Assembly (NCBI GenBank): GCA_016206995.1
Contig: JACQQN010000173.1
Span: 1 to 5,941, forward strand
Direction: 5' to 3'
From: Candidatus Omnitrophota bacterium
Lineage (GTDB): Bacteria; Omnitrophota; Omnitrophia; Omnitrophales; Abzuiibacteriaceae
DNA: 5,941 nucleotides
This document shows, one piece after another, positions 5,843 through 5,941 of this stretch (position 1 is its first letter; each line of letters starts with the position of its first letter). A program made the position numbers and the translations under genes. The notes beneath the pieces are model-generated. The model saw only the letters and a program-made list of their open reading frames with translations, had not been told where the DNA came from and searched no databases.

Positions 5843-5859
5843 TTGATGGCAAGCATCAA
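5843..5859. repeat. Short perfect dyad upstream of the GNAT gene
   Basis: TTGATG and CATCAA are perfect six-base arms around a GCAAG loop. The dyad ends 22 bases before the GNAT start. It resembles a small operator or a leader hairpin and has no T-tract, so a terminator is unlikely. Six-base arms can occur by chance. Confidence 0.35.
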
Positions 5860-5941
5860 ACCGACCAATATTCAAAAGACTGCCCCGTCAACTCACGCAA
5901 TTGCATAGCCTCTATTCTAAAATAATTGCAAAGGTGTGCTC
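5860..5941. other. Right-hand end without a supported gene
   Basis: I see no coding frame that resembles a protein here. The stretch holds AATTGCA twice (5899-5905 and 5924-5930), the first within the palindrome GCAATTGC. It probably contains the GNAT promoter (TTGACG on the reverse strand at 5884-5889 is a -35-like hexamer without a good -10) and possibly the upstream part of a gene beyond the window. Confidence 0.4.

Noticed and set aside
5713..5925. Plus-strand open frame running past the GNAT gene to the right edge
   Set aside because: Half of it is antisense to GNAT, and the rest has no protein-like pattern or start signals.

Overview
The window reads as ordinary chromosomal DNA from an uncultured-type, moderately AT-rich Gram-negative bacterium. 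A diderm envelope is suggested by a lipobox lipoprotein and by a complete phosphatidylserine to phosphatidylethanolamine branch (PssA plus short-type Psd). I cannot fix the phylum. The short Psd argues against an enteric-type gammaproteobacterium, and the small CPRC/CxxC nuclease resembles proteins I associate with poorly characterised lineages. Gene density is high, overlaps are short, and I see no mobile element, CRISPR array or RNA gene.

Layout: (1) Positions 1-1401, minus strand, hold a three-gene set: a PD-(D/E)XK RecB/Cas4-like nuclease, a GIY-YIG nuclease overlapping it by ATGA, and a lipoprotein starting 11 nt further on that runs off the left edge. (2) Positions 1492-2748, the only plus-strand gene, encode a DAACS-family sodium-coupled symporter whose substrate-binding residues depart from the acidic-substrate type. 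(3) Positions 2783-4161, minus strand, hold psd-pssA, joined by an ATGA overlap; psd starts with TTG. (4) Positions 4297-4785 encode Dps with an excellent ribosome site, a hairpin terminator, and two CRP/FNR-like palindromes upstream. (5) Positions 4949-5470 encode an MgtC/SapB-family membrane protein. (6) Positions 5548-5820 encode a very small YjdJ-type GNAT protein. The last 80 bases hold no gene I can support.

How the genes fit together: psd and pssA form one membrane-lipid pathway. Dps (iron and oxidative protection) and MgtC (cation stress) are stress genes that look independently expressed. The two overlapping nucleases are translationally coupled and may act together, but nothing in the window proves a shared pathway. 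I do not see a clear undescribed system. The best leads are the coupled nuclease pair with its lipoprotein neighbour, the dps promoter with an activator-type box at about -41 and a second box 31 bp away, and the altered symporter binding site.
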